A stretch of DNA of 22,438 nucleotides from an uncultured Prevotella sp. (GCA_900544825.1 UQWP01000063.1:1-22438); one strand, 5' to 3'. Shown: positions 6,702 through 14,490, numbered from the stretch's first letter. The notes: a model not told the origin generated them from the letters alone. Translations and numbers: made by a program.

Positions 6702-8042
6702 TTATTTCTTTTCTATCTTTTTCAATTCCTTCTCAAATCTTCTCCGATACATTTCGCCCGCTATAGTCAAACCAAACGGGAAGGCAATCCAGATGCCCAG
6801 CAATCCCATGCCGCAAGGGAAACCGAGGGTATAACCCAATGGCAACGAGATGACGAAATAGGCGATGAAGGCATAGAGCACCATCGGCTTCACACAGGCT
6901 ATGCCTCGAAGCGCATTGGCAAAGGTGTATTGCAGACCATCGCCAAACTGATAAACCATCATCAGGATAATCAGTGTAGCTACATACGCCTGTACCTCTA
7001 CATTATCATTAAACCATCCGCCTATCTGGTGGCGTAACAGAAGTACCGGCAAACCCATGCAGAGCGAGAACAGCAGGTTCAATCGGAATCCGTCGTAGGC
7101 ATTGAGGCGAACGGCGGCATAGTCTTTCTGACCCATAAAGTGGCTCACACGGATGGCCATGGCTGCTGCCATACCCGAAAGCACGAGGTAGAAGAGCTGC
7201 GAAATGGTAATCATAACCTGGTGAGCTGCCAATGGAATGGTGCCGAGCCAGCCTACCATCACGCAGCTCAGCGTAAAGGCGGCCGATTCCATACCCAGCT
7301 GAAGAGCCACCGGCCAGCCCAGTCGGTTCATCTCCTTGAAATCCTTCTTGTTCACAGAACTGTGTACGATATCGTAACTGTAGGTTCTGAACTTCCTGCT
7401 GATCACTACCATTCCTACCATCGCCAGTGCCATCAGGACTCTACTTGCCAGGGTAGAGATTCCGGCTCCGAGCAATCCCAGTTCCGGGAAGCCAGCCACA
7501 CCGTAGATGAGTACCCAGTTGCCCAGGATGTTCACGATGTTACCGCCAATCATCGCCCACATCGCCACCTTGGTCTGTCCGATTCCGTCGAGGAATTGCT
7601 TCATGGTATAGAAGATTCCCATGAAGAGCACCGATGCCAGATTCACCAGATAGTAAGGGCGGATGAGCTCCAGCAGTTCCTCTGGCTGTCCGATATGTGC
7701 CAGGTTTAGGTAGAGCACGATGAGGGCAAGGGTGAAGATGCCTCCCGTGAGCATGTTGGCAAGGAAGGAGTTGCGCACCTTCTGACCGATGACGTCGGTA
7801 CGTTCCTCTCCGTAGAGTCTGCCGATGATTGGAGTGAGTCCGTAGGTGAATCCCATATAGGATACAAAAACGAGACCGAAGATATTGTTTACCAGTCCTG
7901 CTGCCGCCAGTTCGGGAGTACTGTGATGACCGATCATCAGCGTGTCGGCGAATCCCAGGATGATGGTTCCCAGTTGTCCGATAATGATAGGAAATCCTAT
8001 TGAGAGCAGTTCGCGGTAATGATGTTTCTTGTGCATTGTCAT
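6702..8042 (-). CDS. MATE-family multidrug/cation exporter
   Basis: The 446-residue protein is all membrane spans (about 12) and fits the MATE family of Na+- or H+-driven drug exporters. The start region has the typical ELLSIGFPIIIGQLGTIILGFADTLMIGHHS, and the two halves repeat the fold (second half near WPVALQLGMESAAFTLSCVM). The N-terminal helix motif and GLTPIIGRLYG place it near the NorM/DinF branch; substrates cannot be read from sequence. Two ATGs are possible (8042 and 8036); MHKKHHYRELLSIG from 8036 is equally good. It has its own promoter overlapped by an inverted repeat, suggesting a dedicated regulator. The neighbouring pyrophosphatase may pump Na+, which could energise a Na+-driven MATE pump, but that is inference. 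Confidence 0.93.
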   Translation of the reverse strand: MTMHKKHHYRELLSIGFPIIIGQLGTIILGFADTLMIGHHSTPELAAAGLVNNIFGLVFVSYMGFTYGLTPIIGRLYGEERTDVIGQKVRNSFLANMLTGGIFTLALIVLYLNLAHIGQPEELLELIRPYYLVNLASVLFMGIFYTMKQFLDGIGQTKVAMWAMIGGNIVNILGNWVLIYGVAGFPELGLLGAGISTLASRVLMALAMVGMVVISRKFRTYSYDIVHSSVNKKDFKEMNRLGWPVALQLGMESAAFTLSCVMVGWLGTIPLAAHQVMITISQLFYLVLSGMAAAMAIRVSHFMGQKDYAAVRLNAYDGFRLNLLFSLCMGLPVLLLRHQIGGWFNDNVEVQAYVATLIILMMVYQFGDGLQYTFANALRGIACVKPMVLYAFIAYFVISLPLGYTLGFPCGMGLLGIWIAFPFGLTIAGEMYRRRFEKELKKIEKK

Positions 8043-8120
8043 TGCTTTACTATGGTTGTTTAAATTGCTTTTTTAATTACTAATCTTTTTCTTGATGTTC
8101 TGAACTTCCGTTTGGATGTG

Positions 8121-8152
8121 CAAAGTTACTGCTTTATTCAGTAACTACCAAA
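8121..8152 (-). promoter_or_regulatory. Promoter for the MATE exporter
   Basis: On the minus strand the -7 box TAACTTTG (8121-8128) and the -33 box TTTG (8149-8152) are 20 nt apart. The leader is about 75 nt. Confidence 0.75.
8124..8146. promoter_or_regulatory. Candidate operator inside the MATE promoter
   Basis: AGTTACTG (8124-8131) and CAGTAACT (8139-8146) are perfect 8-bp inverted arms with a 7-nt spacer. They overlap the -7 box and fill the gap to the -33 box. A bound dimer would block RNA polymerase, as TetR- or MarR-type repressors do at efflux genes. No regulator gene is adjacent. Confidence 0.55.
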
Positions 8153-8188
8153 TTTTTCATTCAGAAAAAGATTTTTTCTTCCTTTTTA

Positions 8189-8220
8189 TTTGGAGTTGTC
8201 GGATAAAAGTACTATTTTTG
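8189..8220 (+). promoter_or_regulatory. Promoter for the membrane pyrophosphatase
   Basis: TTTG (8189-8192) and TATTTTTG (8213-8220) are exact matches 20 nt apart. The leader to the ATG at 8274 is about 47 nt. It is divergent from the MATE promoter 37 bp away. Confidence 0.8.
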
Positions 8221-8273
8221 CATTATCAATCAACTGACAATCAGATTTATAAACCAAAAACAATTATACCGTT

Positions 8274-10478
8274 ATGAACAACATTCCATTAGTATTTTGG
8301 CTCATCCCGATAGCCAGCGTTGTAGCATTGGGTATGGCATGGTTCTTCTTCCGTTCGATGATGAAGGAAGATGAGGGAACCGACAGAATGAAAGAGATTG
8401 CGGCGCATGTCAGAAAAGGTGCGATGGCTTATCTCAAGCAGCAGTACAAGGTGGTAGGCATCGTCTTCGTGGTGCTCGCCATCGTCTTCGCCTTCATGGC
8501 TTACGTACTGAAAGTGCAGAATCCGTGGGTTCCGTTCGCATTCCTTACGGGTGGTCTCTTCTCCGGACTGGCAGGCTTCTTCGGTATGAAAACGGCTACC
8601 TATGCTTCGGCTCGTACCGCTAACGGGGCACGTTCAGGACTTGACAAGGGATTGAAGATTGCCTTCCGCAGTGGTGCCGTGATGGGACTTGTCGTGGTAG
8701 GACTCGGACTGCTCGATATCGCCATCTGGTTTGTTGTTCTGAGCGCTGTATATGAAGGCGAGGCAACCGCCCTCGTTACCATCACCACTACGATGCTTAC
8801 CTTCGGAATGGGTGCTTCTACCCAGGCTCTCTTTGCCCGAGTAGGAGGAGGTATCTATACCAAGGCAGCCGATGTGGGAGCCGACCTGGTGGGTAAGGTG
8901 GAGGCGAACATTCCTGAAGATGATCCCCGTAATCCGGCTACCATTGCCGATAATGTAGGAGATAATGTGGGAGATGTTGCCGGAATGGGTGCCGACCTTT
9001 ACGAGAGCTATTGCGGTTCCATTCTTTCTACTGCCGCCCTGGGAGCTACCGCCTTTGCCATGAACGGCGATATGCAGCTCCGTGCCGTCATCGCTCCTAT
9101 GGTCATCGCAGCCATCGGCATCTTCCTCTCGCTCATCGGCATCTATCTGGTTCGTACCAAGGAGGGCGCATCCATGAAGGATCTGCTCCATTCCCTGGGA
9201 TTGGGTACCAATGTCAGTGCCGGTCTTATAGCCGTGGCTACCTTTATTATATTATATCTCCTGGGTATCGAGAATTGGCTCGGACTCTCATTCTCTGTCA
9301 TCAGCGGACTGGTGGCTGGTGTTATCATCGGTCAGGCTACGGAGTTTTATACTTCGCAGAGCTACCGACCAACCCAGAAGATTGCCGAGGCATCAGAGAC
9401 GGGTCCTGCCACGGTGATTATCAAGGGAATAGGAACGGGAATGATTTCTACCATGGTGCCTGTGGTTACCATCTCCGTAGCCATTATGCTCAGTTATCTC
9501 TGTGCCAATGGCTTTGATATGTCGCTCTCAGCCAAGTCTATCAGCGTAGGACTTTATGGTATCGGTATCGCAGCCGTGGGAATGCTGTCAACGCTGGGTA
9601 TCACCCTGGCAACGGATGCCTATGGACCTATTGCCGACAATGCCGGAGGTAATGCCGAGATGAGCGGACTGGGTGAGGAAGTTCGTGAGCGAACCGATGC
9701 GCTCGATGCCTTGGGCAACACCACGGCGGCTACCGGAAAGGGATTTGCCATCGGCTCTGCGGCTCTTACGGCACTGGCTCTTCTTGCATCTTATATCGAG
9801 GAGATCAAGATAGCGATGATTCGTGCGGTGGAAAACGGAAAGCAGTATGTGGATGCGGCAGGAGAAGTCTTTGATCCATCAAATGCCACCACCATCGATT
9901 TCATCAATTTCTTCCAGGTGAATCTCATCAATCCGAAGGTGCTGGTAGGTGCTTTCCTGGGAGCGATGGCTGCCTTCCTGTTCTGTGGACTGACGATGGG
10001 AGCTGTAGGTCGTGCGGCTGAATCAATGGTTCAGGAAGTACGTCGCCAGTTCCGTGAGATCAAGGGAATCCTTGAGGACAAGGCTGCGCCTGATTACGGC
10101 AGATGTGTGGAGATCAGTACTAGAAGTGCTCAGCGTGAGATGATTATCCCGTCTCTGCTTGCCATCATCATTCCGATAGTAGTAGGTCTGGTTTTGGGAG
10201 TAGCCGGAGTTTTGGGTCTTCTTACGGGCGGACTTGCAGCCGGTTTCACGCTTGCCGTCTTTATGTCTAACTCTGGTGGTGCCTGGGATAATGCCAAGAA
10301 GATGATAGAAGAAGGCAGTTTCGGAGGCAAGGGTAGTGAGAATCACAAGGCAACGGTTGTGGGTGATACCGTGGGTGATCCGTTCAAGGATACCTCAGGT
10401 CCATCTCTCAATATCCTCATCAAGCTGATGTCGATGGTAAGTATCGTGATGGCAGGCTTGACCATTGCGTTCCTGTAA
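8274..10478 (+). CDS. hppA: K+-dependent ion-pumping membrane pyrophosphatase
   Basis: The 734-residue integral membrane enzyme couples pyrophosphate hydrolysis to cation export. Catalytic motifs are intact: DVGADLVGKVE (200-210), EDDPRNPATIADNVGDNVGD (215-234), DAYGPIADNAGG (448-459) and the C-terminal DTVGDPFKDTSGPS. Ala485 in GNTTAATGKG is the residue that marks the K+-dependent group (Lys in the K+-independent group). Glu244 in DLYESY is in the position typical of Na+-transporting rather than plant-type H+ pumps. Thr92, Phe96, Asp148 and a Met in FGMGAS (179) resemble, as I recall, residues reported for dual Na+/H+ pumps such as that of Bacteroides vulgatus; this is not certain. It has its own promoter. 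Confidence 0.96.
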   Translation: MNNIPLVFWLIPIASVVALGMAWFFFRSMMKEDEGTDRMKEIAAHVRKGAMAYLKQQYKVVGIVFVVLAIVFAFMAYVLKVQNPWVPFAFLTGGLFSGLAGFFGMKTATYASARTANGARSGLDKGLKIAFRSGAVMGLVVVGLGLLDIAIWFVVLSAVYEGEATALVTITTTMLTFGMGASTQALFARVGGGIYTKAADVGADLVGKVEANIPEDDPRNPATIADNVGDNVGDVAGMGADLYESYCGSILSTAALGATAFAMNGDMQLRAVIAPMVIAAIGIFLSLIGIYLVRTKEGASMKDLLHSLGLGTNVSAGLIAVATFIILYLLGIENWLGLSFSVISGLVAGVIIGQATEFYTSQSYRPTQKIAEASETGPATVIIKGIGTGMISTMVPVVTISVAIMLSYLCANGFDMSLSAKSISVGLYGIGIAAVGMLSTLGITLATDAYGPIADNAGGNAEMSGLGEEVRERTDALDALGNTTAATGKGFAIGSAALTALALLASYIEEIKIAMIRAVENGKQYVDAAGEVFDPSNATTIDFINFFQVNLINPKVLVGAFLGAMAAFLFCGLTMGAVGRAAESMVQEVRRQFREIKGILEDKAAPDYGRCVEISTRSAQREMIIPSLLAIIIPIVVGLVLGVAGVLGLLTGGLAAGFTLAVFMSNSGGAWDNAKKMIEEGSFGGKGSENHKATVVGDTVGDPFKDTSGPSLNILIKLMSMVSIVMAGLTIAFL

Positions 10479-10544
10479 GCCCCCTATCAATTGGTTTGAT
10501 GCTGCTGGTAAATAACTTTACAAAGCTTTTATACCCAAAAACTA

Positions 10545-10620
10545 CCCTTAAGGGAAGAAAAACTTTCCCTTAAGGAAAAATATTTTTTCCCTTAAGGATA
10601 TTTTTATTTTTCCTTAAGGG
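10545..10620. repeat. Four CCTTAAGG palindromes at exact 22-bp spacing
   Basis: The palindromes at 10545-10554 (CCCTTAAGGG), 10568-10575, 10590-10597 and 10612-10619 have centres exactly 22 bp apart. They are separated by A/T runs. Copies 1 and 2 can also form an 11-bp RNA hairpin (10546-10556 with 10565-10575), so the array may help terminate hppA transcripts. Equally it may be a cluster of protein-binding sites, with all four on one face of the helix, ahead of the next gene. Confidence 0.9.
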
Positions 10621-10845
10621 AAAATTCAACATCTCTTTTTCCCTCATTTTCCTGTTGTTTGAACAGGAGAAATATGATTCAGAATTATATTTGCAATATA
10701 ATCGCAGCTGCTTCTTTTTGTTCTTCCTTGAGGTAAGGCTGCACTGAATGTGATGGTAGATGCAGAATAAATATTTGTGTTTATTCTTGGCTATTTCAGA
10801 TTTTCTTCGTAACTTAGCAGCGCAAAATGTAAAGCATGTAAGAAT
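10621..10845 (+). other. Untranslated stretch before the AAA-ATPase gene, weak promoter
   Basis: No gene is seen. A TATATTTG at 10686-10693 matches the -7 consensus, but the nearest TTTG (10658-10661) is 24 nt upstream instead of 20, so the promoter call is weak. The TTTG lies in the loop of an inverted repeat CCTGTT-gtttg-AACAGG (10651-10667). If the box is used, the leader is about 145 nt. Confidence 0.35.
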
Positions 10846-12411
10846 ATGGCAAAAATAGTAAATTTCTATCCTGTAGGAATACAGACATTCTCGAATATCC
10901 GAGAGGGTAAATATCTCTATATAGATAAGACCCAATACATCGTTGATTTTCGAGAAAAAAAGATGAAGTACGTTTTTCTGAGTCGTCCAAGACGATTCGG
11001 AAAGTCGCTTTTTGCCTCTACCCTCCAAGCCTATTTCGAGGGGAGAAAGGAACTTTTCGAGGGGTTGGCTATTGCTGATTATGAGAAGGAATGGGTAAAG
11101 CATCCTGTGCTCCATTTCGATTTGAGCGGTGCCAAGCACTTTGATGCAGATGCCTTGAACAGTTATCTGAATCTACAGCTTTTGCCTTACGAGAAACTTT
11201 ATGGTAAAGGAGAAGGAGAAATTTATCCTAACGAAAGGCTGGATGGTATCGTAAAGCGTGCTTATGAGCAGATGGGCGAAAAGGCTGTTGTCATCATCGA
11301 CGAATACGATGCCCCATTGCTGGATGTGGTACATGAAAAGGAAAACCTGCAGCCGCTCCGCCGCATCATGCAGAATTTCTATAGTCCTCTGAAAAAGCTC
11401 GACCCATACTTGGAGTTCACCTTCATCACGGGTATCACGAAATTCTCCCAGCTCAGCATCTTCAGCGAATTCAACAATCTCGACAATATCAGTATGTTCG
11501 ACCAGTACTCTGCAATCTGCGGTATCAGCAAGAAGGAACTTACCACACAGATGAAACCGGATATAGAGGCATTGGGCGAAGACCTGGGCATGACGTATGA
11601 GGAATGTCTGGCAGAGCTGACAAGATTCTATGACGGTTATCATTTCAGCAAGAAATCAGAAGATGTCTTCAATCCGTTCAGCCTGGTAAAAGCGCTGAAT
11701 GCACGGGATATAGCTCCTTACTGGTTTGGCTCGGGCACACCAACTTATCTCATCAAGACAATGCAGAAATATCATGTCAATGTGATGGATATTGAAAAGA
11801 AATCATGCGATGTAGACGACTTTGATGTTTCACCGGAAATGATGACTTCAGCACTTCCGCTGCTCTATCAGAGCGGTTATCTCACCATCAAGAAGTATAA
11901 TCCGATATTGCATCGCTATACCTTGGAATATCCTAATAGAGAGGTGAAGATAGGTATGCTCAAGAGTCTTGCGCCTAACTATCTATCGCCAATATCTCTG
12001 GATAATAACAGTCTGGTGGGGGATTTCCTGGAAAAGCTTTATGATACAGATGTAGAGGGGGCGATGGTGCGCCTGAAGGCATATCTTGCCAGCATTTCCA
12101 ATCGATTGAGTAATAAGAGTGAACGTGATTTCCAGACGGTTTTCTATCTTATCTTCAATCTGATGGGTGCCCACATGAGGGTAGAAGAGAACAGTGCGAT
12201 AGGCAGGGCTGATGCTGTGGTGTATATGCCGGATGCAGTATTTGTGTTCGAGCTGAAGTATGATGGTTCTGCTGAGGAAGCTATCAGACAGATAGATGAA
12301 AAGGGATACTTGATTCCATATTCTGCCGATGGCAAGCGCTTGTTTAAGATTGGCGTAAATTACGACAGCACTCAGCGTACCATCAGCGATTGGATTATCA
12401 AGGAAGATTAA
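10846..12411 (+). CDS. AAA-ATPase-like / PD-(D/E)XK nuclease fusion protein
   Basis: The 521-residue protein belongs to the large Bacteroidota family with an N-terminal AAA-ATPase-like domain (PF09820) and a C-terminal DUF1703 nuclease-like domain (PF08011). The N terminus (FYPVGIQTFSNIREGKYLYI, residues 8-27) leads into an unusual P-loop SRPRRFGKS (46-54). The Walker B motif is VVIIDEYD (148-155). The C terminus carries a PD-(D/E)XK-type motif: Asp456 in IGRADAVV and Glu469-Leu-Lys471 in VFELK, with Gln482 downstream. The family is often present in many copies per genome. Its function is unknown; a role in DNA processing or defence is inferred from the nuclease motif and from the neighbours. 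Confidence 0.88.
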   Translation: MAKIVNFYPVGIQTFSNIREGKYLYIDKTQYIVDFREKKMKYVFLSRPRRFGKSLFASTLQAYFEGRKELFEGLAIADYEKEWVKHPVLHFDLSGAKHFDADALNSYLNLQLLPYEKLYGKGEGEIYPNERLDGIVKRAYEQMGEKAVVIIDEYDAPLLDVVHEKENLQPLRRIMQNFYSPLKKLDPYLEFTFITGITKFSQLSIFSEFNNLDNISMFDQYSAICGISKKELTTQMKPDIEALGEDLGMTYEECLAELTRFYDGYHFSKKSEDVFNPFSLVKALNARDIAPYWFGSGTPTYLIKTMQKYHVNVMDIEKKSCDVDDFDVSPEMMTSALPLLYQSGYLTIKKYNPILHRYTLEYPNREVKIGMLKSLAPNYLSPISLDNNSLVGDFLEKLYDTDVEGAMVRLKAYLASISNRLSNKSERDFQTVFYLIFNLMGAHMRVEENSAIGRADAVVYMPDAVFVFELKYDGSAEEAIRQIDEKGYLIPYSADGKRLFKIGVNYDSTQRTISDWIIKED

Positions 12412-12432
12412 AAAAACGAAACAGGTAATTGG

Positions 12433-12520
12433 TTGCAAGAACGTTTCTTCTTGATTGCAAGGATGTATCTTTCAGGGTTCAAGTATATATCTTTTGGAGT
12501 TCAAGCAAGTATCTTCTTGA
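12433..12520. repeat. Four degenerate 21-23-bp tandem repeats
   Basis: The units start TTGCAAGAA (12433), TTGCAAGGA (12455), TTCAAGTAT (12478) and TTCAAGCAA (12500). They share a TATCTT-like core and, in two units, end CTTGA. The fourth unit has self-complementary ends (TTCAAG...CTTGAA). The first unit resembles the repeat at 219-255, with GAACGTTTC in common and the same period. Confidence 0.7.
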
Positions 12521-12525
12521 ACGTT

Positions 12526-12561
12526 GTCACTAGGCTTAGCAGACGTGCTGAGCCTAGTGAC
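12526..12561. other. 16-bp stem-loop, terminator-like without a T tract
   Basis: GTCACTAGGCTTAGCA (12526-12541) pairs with 12546-12561 with one G-T wobble and a 4-nt loop GACG. It is the most stable hairpin in the window but is followed by ATCACCTTC rather than T residues. It may insulate the AAA-ATPase transcript or protect its 3' end. Confidence 0.6.
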
Positions 12562-12573
12562 ATCACCTTCTAA

Positions 12574-12633
12574 TCGTACAACTATACACCTCTTGATTGT
12601 ACGACTATGCACCTCTTAGTTGTACAACTATAT
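12574..12633. repeat. Nearly three copies of a 23-bp tandem repeat
   Basis: GTAC-(A/G)-ACTAT recurs at 12576, 12599 and 12622, exactly 23 bp apart. The first two units are complete (GTACAACTATACACCTCTTG and GTACGACTATGCACCTCTTA) and the third is partial. The period is not a multiple of three, so it is not a protein repeat. Confidence 0.8.
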
Positions 12634-12657
12634 ATGACTTTCTCATCCTTTTGTTTC

Positions 12658-12683
12658 TATTCTCCGCAAATTTGCGGAGAATA
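12658..12683. promoter_or_regulatory. Perfect 26-bp palindrome, candidate operator of the Fic gene
   Basis: TATTCTCCGCAAA and its complement meet without a spacer, the centre being between 12670 and 12671. A third half-site TCTCCGCAAA recurs at 12694-12703, immediately before the -33 box. Two inverted and one direct half-site next to a promoter suggest a specific DNA-binding protein, either activator or repressor. Confidence 0.6.
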
Positions 12684-12704
12684 AGCCAAATAATCTCCGC
12701 AAAA

Positions 12705-12736
12705 CTTGCAATATTCGATAAAAATGTCTATTTTTG
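12705..12736 (+). promoter_or_regulatory. Promoter for the Fic gene
   Basis: CTTG (12705-12708) and TATTTTTG (12729-12736) are 20 nt apart. The -7 box matches the consensus exactly and the -33 box has one mismatch. The leader is about 30 nt. Confidence 0.75.
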
Positions 12737-12772
12737 CAGGTACATTTAAAATGAAAGATTAAAAATGCGGCA

Positions 12773-13885
12773 ATGATGAGAGGATTTAAATATATTTGGC
12801 AGCAAGAAGGTTGGCCCCACATGCAATGGGATGATACCAGTTTCAGCAATATCTTGGCAGAAATCAACCTGCTGAGAGGCAAATTGCTGGGCAGAGTTTC
12901 TATGTTCGGTTTTGAAGAACAGAACCTGTCTATGTTGGAGTCTATGACTCAGGAAATTGTACACTCTGCAAAAATTGAAGGTGAGGAATTGAATAGAGAT
13001 AGTGTCCGCTCGTCTGTAGCCCGTCAATTAGGACTGGAGTATGAAGGTTTGAAAAACTCCGATCATTATACAGAAGGAGTGGTACAGGTAATGATAGATG
13101 CCGTGCAGCATTATGATATGCCGTTGGATGCCGAGCGTTTGTTCTCATGGCATGCAGCTCTGTTTCCTACTGGAAGAAGTGGCATCCATAAAATTCTGGT
13201 GGGCGATTGGCGACAGGGTGAAGAGCATATGCAGGTGGTTTCAGGACCATTAGGTCATGAGAAGATACATTATGAAGCTCCGGCAAGCAAGGATGTATCA
13301 GATATGATGTCAGATTTTCTCCGCTGGTTTGATTCTGAGAATACGCTTGACCCGTTGGTAAAGACAGCCGTGATGCACCTTTGGTTTGTCACGATTCATC
13401 CATTTGATGATGGTAATGGTCGTATTTGCAGAACGTTGACGGAATTGTTGTTATCCCGTGCCGATCAGACCTCCCAGCGATACTACAGTCTTTCTTCTGA
13501 AATTCTGAATCATCGTAAAGATTATTATCAATATTTGGAGCAGGCACAGAAGGGAGGTCTTGACGTGACACCTTGGATTCAATGGTTTTTACAGACATTG
13601 AAGTTGGCGTTGGAAGCAGCTTTTGAGAAAACTGAAGGAGTGTTACGCAAGTCCAGATTTTGGGATGTGCATCGTTCTGTTTCCATCAACGAGCGTCAGC
13701 GTAAGGTTCTCAATATGCTTTTTGATGGTTTCGAAGGGAAGCTGAATTCTTCCAAATGGTATAAGATTAATCATTGCTCTCAAGATACCGCCAATCGTGA
13801 TATCAGGGATTTGATAGCCAAGGGTATATTAAAACCAACGGGAGAAGGTGGAAGAAGCACCAATTATGAGTTGGTTTCTCCCTGA
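12773..13885 (+). CDS. Fic-family protein (AMPylator type, class II, DUF4172 N terminus)
   Basis: Fic enzymes usually transfer AMP from ATP to hydroxyl side chains of target proteins. The 370-residue protein has a DUF4172-like N terminus (KYIWQQEGWPHMQWD, residues 6-20) and an inhibitory helix motif SAKIEG (65-70) matching (S/T)xxxE(G/N). The complete active-site motif is HPFDDGNGRICR (209-220). The inhibitory helix lies before the Fic core, so this is a class II, self-inhibited Fic, and Glu69 should block productive ATP binding. The last 65 residues (INERQRKVLNMLF onward, with DTANRDIRDLIAKGIL) look like a winged helix, suggesting DNA binding and perhaps autoregulation. It has its own promoter and palindromic site. 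Target proteins are unknown. Confidence 0.93.
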   Translation: MMRGFKYIWQQEGWPHMQWDDTSFSNILAEINLLRGKLLGRVSMFGFEEQNLSMLESMTQEIVHSAKIEGEELNRDSVRSSVARQLGLEYEGLKNSDHYTEGVVQVMIDAVQHYDMPLDAERLFSWHAALFPTGRSGIHKILVGDWRQGEEHMQVVSGPLGHEKIHYEAPASKDVSDMMSDFLRWFDSENTLDPLVKTAVMHLWFVTIHPFDDGNGRICRTLTELLLSRADQTSQRYYSLSSEILNHRKDYYQYLEQAQKGGLDVTPWIQWFLQTLKLALEAAFEKTEGVLRKSRFWDVHRSVSINERQRKVLNMLFDGFEGKLNSSKWYKINHCSQDTANRDIRDLIAKGILKPTGEGGRSTNYELVSP

Positions 13886-13949
13886 ATTTTCGATAAAATA
13901 GCTTATCAAATATAGCTGAAAAGAATATGTGACCGCACTCGTGGCATTA

Positions 13950-13984
13950 GGTGGCAATAGGAATCAGCCTTATTGCCACCCTTT
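13950..13984 (+). terminator. Stem-loop terminator candidate after the Fic gene
   Basis: GGTGGCAATA (13950-13959) pairs perfectly with TATTGCCACC (13971-13980) and is followed by CTTTATT. It lies 65 nt after the Fic stop. The T tract is short. Confidence 0.55.
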
Positions 13985-14060
13985 ATTGTCTGCGAGTCAG
14001 ATACTTATCCTGTGTGTGGCATTAGTGGCATTATAATAGAAAAAACATTTTGGTTTATGC

Positions 14061-14148
14061 TTTCCGTCAGGCGTTCTAGCGGATTTGCAATCCGCTATGG
14101 AAAAATGTTCGACCGATAAAACCTGGGGATTTGCAATCCCCACCATAA
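14061..14148. repeat. REP-like two-hairpin element, copy 1
   Basis: This 88-bp element is 94% identical (5 mismatches, no gaps) to 15369-15456. It holds two hairpins with the same loop: TAGCGGATT-TGC-AATCCGCTA (14077-14097) and TGGGGATT-TGC-AATCCCCA (14124-14142). It ends eight bases before the 3' end of the nucleotidyltransferase gene. The design resembles bacterial REP/BIME elements. Confidence 0.85.
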
Positions 14149-14155
14149 AAAACTT

Positions 14156-14476
14156 CTATAATCTAATCCCTTCCTTTTCTACGTTTTTGCAGAAAGACGT
14201 GTTCTTATACTTTAGCCATTCCTTGGCAGAATACGTCACTGGATTAATCTCTTTTCCTAATTCCCACCCAAGTTCAGTGAGCGGATAGGTTATGTTGTCG
14301 TAATCGGAAGGAAGAAGTTCCTCCTTGTCCAGTATGATAAGAATATCCCAGTCGCTATCATCCCTTGCGGTACCTCTGGCTTGTGAGCCGAAAAGTATCG
14401 CCTTTCCGCCTGCAGGCATATTCTTAGCCAAGCATTTACGGATAGCATTCAAAGTATGTTCTTGTTCCTTCTGCAC
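14156..14476 (-). CDS. MNT-type nucleotidyltransferase-domain protein
   Basis: The 106-residue protein has the minimal nucleotidyltransferase motif GSQARG (30-35) followed by SDWD (41-44), in which the two acidic residues would bind metal. Such proteins act as antitoxins that modify HEPN toxins, or as enzymes of unknown target. The start is a GTG at 14476; an in-frame TAG lies six codons upstream and no ATG lies between. It is downstream of HepT and MntA but is not a close match to that MntA, and it has no HEPN partner of its own beyond HepT. A fragment of the same gene is found at 15473-15516. The protein appears intact but may be a leftover of a duplicated module. Confidence 0.85.
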   Translation of the reverse strand: MQKEQEHTLNAIRKCLAKNMPAGGKAILFGSQARGTARDDSDWDILIILDKEELLPSDYDNITYPLTELGWELGKEINPVTYSAKEWLKYKNTSFCKNVEKEGIRL

Positions 14477-14490
14477 ATTAGGCTTTATAT

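Larger units (their letters stand above)
12412..12772. other. Repeat-rich intergenic region between AAA-ATPase and Fic genes
   Basis: The 361-bp gap holds, in order, a four-unit degenerate tandem array (12433-12520), a 16-bp stem-loop (12526-12561), a second array (12574-12633), a 26-bp palindrome (12658-12683) and the Fic promoter (12705-12736). No protein-coding gene is supported. Confidence 0.8.

Noticed and set aside
10545..12633. Regularly spaced repeats as a possible CRISPR array
   Set aside because: Units are 22-23 bp, degenerate and tandem without unique spacers of similar size, and no cas gene is present.
13941..14033. Three GTGGCATTA repeats after the Fic gene
   Set aside because: Only nine bases long and unevenly spaced (13941, 14016, 14025); no evident function beyond sequence similarity to the nearby stem.
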